Positions 62,002 to 64,000 of a stretch of DNA of 64,000 bases are shown here, piece after piece. A model generated the notes under the pieces. That model made no database searches, had not been told where the DNA came from, and saw nothing but the letters and a program-made list of their open reading frames with translations. The DNA comes from Monomorium pharaonis (taxonomy: Eukaryota > Arthropoda > Insecta > Hymenoptera > Formicidae): the NCBI RefSeq assembly GCF_013373865.1, contig NC_050468.1, forward strand, positions 28,476,774-28,540,773, read 5' to 3'. Numbering within the stretch: the stretch's first letter is position 1; the number at the start of each line of letters is the position of its first letter. The position numbers and the translations under genes were made by a program.

Positions 62002-62144
62002 GGTCGACTTACCTGGTATGCTTTAATCAATCTTAACCAACTGCTTCTTGCCTCCGCTTCTTCCGTATCTTCAACCTGTCTACGTATGACAACCCGCTAT
62101 ATTTCAAGGTCAGCACCTCTACAGTTAACTACAGATGCTGCCAT
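62002..62144 (-). pseudogene. diverged, broken copy of the 61.3-61.5 kb segment
   Basis: The minus strand starts ATGGCA, then GCTGACCTTGAA, CAGGTTGAAGATACGGAAG, GGCAAGAAGCAG and GTCGACCTTAA, in the same order as the segment at 61372-61512. In the ATG frame it stops after 15 codons; a 1-nt shift restores the frame reading RLKIRKKRRQE. A consensus donor CAG then GTAAGT lies at its end (reverse complement of 62006-62014). Confidence 0.45.
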
Positions 62145-63115
62145 CGTTTTGTGTTAAATGGATATATTAGAAACAAACATTATTTTTTTTAAACATTAAC
62201 TTTACATTACAATTTTGTAATTACGCTTTTACGTTTAATTTCTTGTGCATTTGTTTGTCTATTTTTTTTATTTTTTACAATTTTTCACGATATTTTCTTT
62301 ATTCTTTCATCTTTATTTTCTTAATTTTTTAAATAAACTGTTGGTTTCTCTTGTTAGCCTCTTCTTTTTATTAGATTAAATGCATGCTTTTCTAGCTTAA
62401 ACGCATGTTTTTATTACGTATTTAATAATTACTGATTATTCAACTAATACGTAAATTTACAAAAAATTTAATTAAAAAAACAGAATATTATAATAAAACA
62501 TACATTTTAGAAATGCGACTGGCTGATAGAACTTTCATTGAAACTTTCAACATGTCAATATGTATATCTAAATAATATATTTAATTATTAATTTACTACT
62601 ATTAAACTAATATTGAAGGATATAATCATATTTCGCAATATTTTATATTTGCAAATTATATACATTGTAATTAACAGTTAAATATGTAATATTATAATAT
62701 TTGATTCTTTTTTTTTCCTTTTAATAATATTATTTTGATCAAAATGTTATTATAAAAAAATTGAAAAGGAAATATTTATTTTCTTAAAACTAACATAAGT
62801 GAACACGCTATAGTCGTTTAGATCAACTGTTGTAAATAGATGAAATAAGTCACATAAGAAAAAGAGTATCTACAATATCTGTTTCTCCAAATATACTATA
62901 TATAAAAAAACATTAAAGGAAAATATAATATGATAATACCAATAAATAAAAAAATACGCATAAAAAACGAAAATGTATAAAATGAGCAGGACACGATTAT
63001 TCTCGGATTAACTTGACAAAAAAATTCGCAATCGTATACTTTAAATGTCCTTCGAAACTTGTGTATTTTTCTTTTATCCTATTTATTTGTCTAAGTATCA
63101 GGCAAATTTTTTTTA
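62145..63115. other. AT-rich DNA, nothing recognised
   Basis: About 1 kb with many A/T runs. No repeats or frames of note. Confidence 0.5.
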
Positions 63116-63509
63116 GGAGATTACAACGGAAGTGAAAAAAAAAGACGTCTAACGAGGTCGAGTTTCGAGAAACTATTTGCCAGAAGGATGCAGGCGAATC
63201 GAAGGTAAACCGATAAAAACGTCGAGAGAAACCCGAGACGCGGAGGAAGAGAGAGGTGTTCTCACGCTTCGCCGGGAATTCGGCAGACGAGCTCTTCGTG
63301 ATACTCGCAACCGTGTAAGATGCGGCTTCCAATTCTCCGTGGCGAGCGTGCCTTCGAATGAGGCTATCGATAGTGAAGGCAGATTGGCCACGTACAAAAG
63401 ATGCTAGTTTATATGAAAGTTTAAGCGATATGTTCATACGCATAATCTGTATGAAATCAAAAATCGAAATTATAATCGCAATATAACTTATAAGATACTG
63501 TTTGTGCAC
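62997..63509 (-). other. long open frame across a small CpG-rich island, not assigned
   Basis: A 170-codon minus frame (first ATG at about 63440) spans a sharply bounded ~280-bp GC-rich island (63120-63405) and its AT-rich flanks, where stops should be frequent. Its N-terminal part is hydrophobic and Ile/Phe-rich, its middle Ser/Arg-rich and its C-terminal part Lys/Ile-rich. A plus frame (63177-63407) is also open over the island. No family is recognised and chance is possible. Confidence 0.2.
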
Positions 63510-63665
63510 AGGATCTTACTTAGAGATTTTGAGATTTCAGAAATATTAATTAAATTAATTTTCACTAAATTTATTAAATGCGCGATCAGAATCTAACGTT
63601 TCTAGCGTAAGGAAGATGTGTTATGTAACCCGTCTACTATAAACACTGTGACGAATTTACTTAAT

Positions 63666-63794
63666 CTAATCCATCGTTATGTACATGTATTTGTCTTGCG
63701 CTTCCATGAAACGCTCGATTACGGAAGAAGCGTTGGGGGGATGTCCCTCTTTCTCTCTTTTCTCCGCCTGTTTTATCCGACGTTCATTATGTGA
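63666..63794 (-). CDS. possible terminal exon
   Basis: On the minus strand a pyrimidine-rich tract ending TTTCCTCAG is followed at 63794 by 42 codons (SHNERRIKQAEKREKEG, later VIERFMEAQDKYM) to TAG 63668-63666. The peptide is charged and helix-like with ordinary codon use. An upstream AG and an open extension to 63881 without an ATG leave the acceptor ambiguous. No family is recognised. Confidence 0.2.
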   Translation of the reverse strand, partial: SHNERRIKQAEKREKEGHPPNASSVIERFMEAQDKYMYITMD

Positions 63795-64000
63795 CTGAGG
63801 AAACTGTTGATTAAACCGTGACGGGAAAAAGGAAGCGGATGATTTCAGAGATCTGCCGCCAGCTATGGCACGGCCGGACACGATTAATACGAAACGCCTG
63901 TGAAACGCTTTAATCGCGACAAGAAAATGTCACTTTTTGTCATGGTGAATTTCGGTTCGCGGATCATCGAAGGATGTACAGAACGGAACTTGAATGCGTA
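63795..64000. other. moderately GC-rich DNA at the right edge
   Basis: No exon can be delimited before the window ends. Confidence 0.4.

Overview
This window reads as eukaryotic nuclear DNA, most likely from a hymenopteran insect and plausibly an ant. The base composition is a strong mosaic: CpG-rich blocks full of CGCG/TCGCGA words alternate every 0.5-4 kb with blocks of about 75-80% A+T. Dinucleotide microsatellites, poly-A/T runs and short inverted-repeat elements are common. There are no operons, ribosome binding sites or long open frames. The ant/Hymenoptera assignment is inference from composition only; no diagnostic gene is visible.

I found no gene that can be named. No frame exceeds about 225 codons, and the longest ones lie in CpG-rich or simple-repeat DNA where stop codons are rare by composition and several frames are open at once. 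The window is best read as a long intergenic or intronic gene desert. No tRNA, rRNA, known microRNA or CRISPR array was recognised.

The most interesting places, in order: (1) 25.8-27.65 kb, an interval bounded by inverted ~105-bp arms. It holds a 60-codon signal-peptide-like ORF and a spliced-looking exon open in two frames, whose tail runs into one arm and is echoed in the other. (2) 52.39-52.84 kb, a TATA box with an initiator-like site 29 bp downstream and no ATG until a 62-codon ORF. (3) 61.3 and 62.1 kb, two diverged direct copies of a minus-strand ATG-initiated segment, one open and one broken. (4) 57.1-58.4 kb, a palindrome and a long hairpin, each followed by a copy of one short motif ending in a stop in the same frame. 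(5) 48.28-48.71 kb, a large foldback element. Several small elements with ACAC..GAGAAA-like ends (35.8, 46.1, 50.8, 57.1 kb) look like MITEs.

Layout: 0-6.2 kb mosaic; 6.5-10.4 kb the longest CpG-rich block; 10.4-25.8 kb alternating blocks with microsatellites and AT-rich repeats; 25.8-27.65 kb the inverted-arm element; 28-34 kb CpG-rich islands with very long (CT)n, (CA)n and (GA)n tracts; 34.3-36 kb AT-rich; 36-48 kb mostly CpG-rich; 48-64 kb AT-rich DNA dense in foldbacks and small duplications, with short CpG-rich islands. The candidate genes do not form a recognisable pathway.
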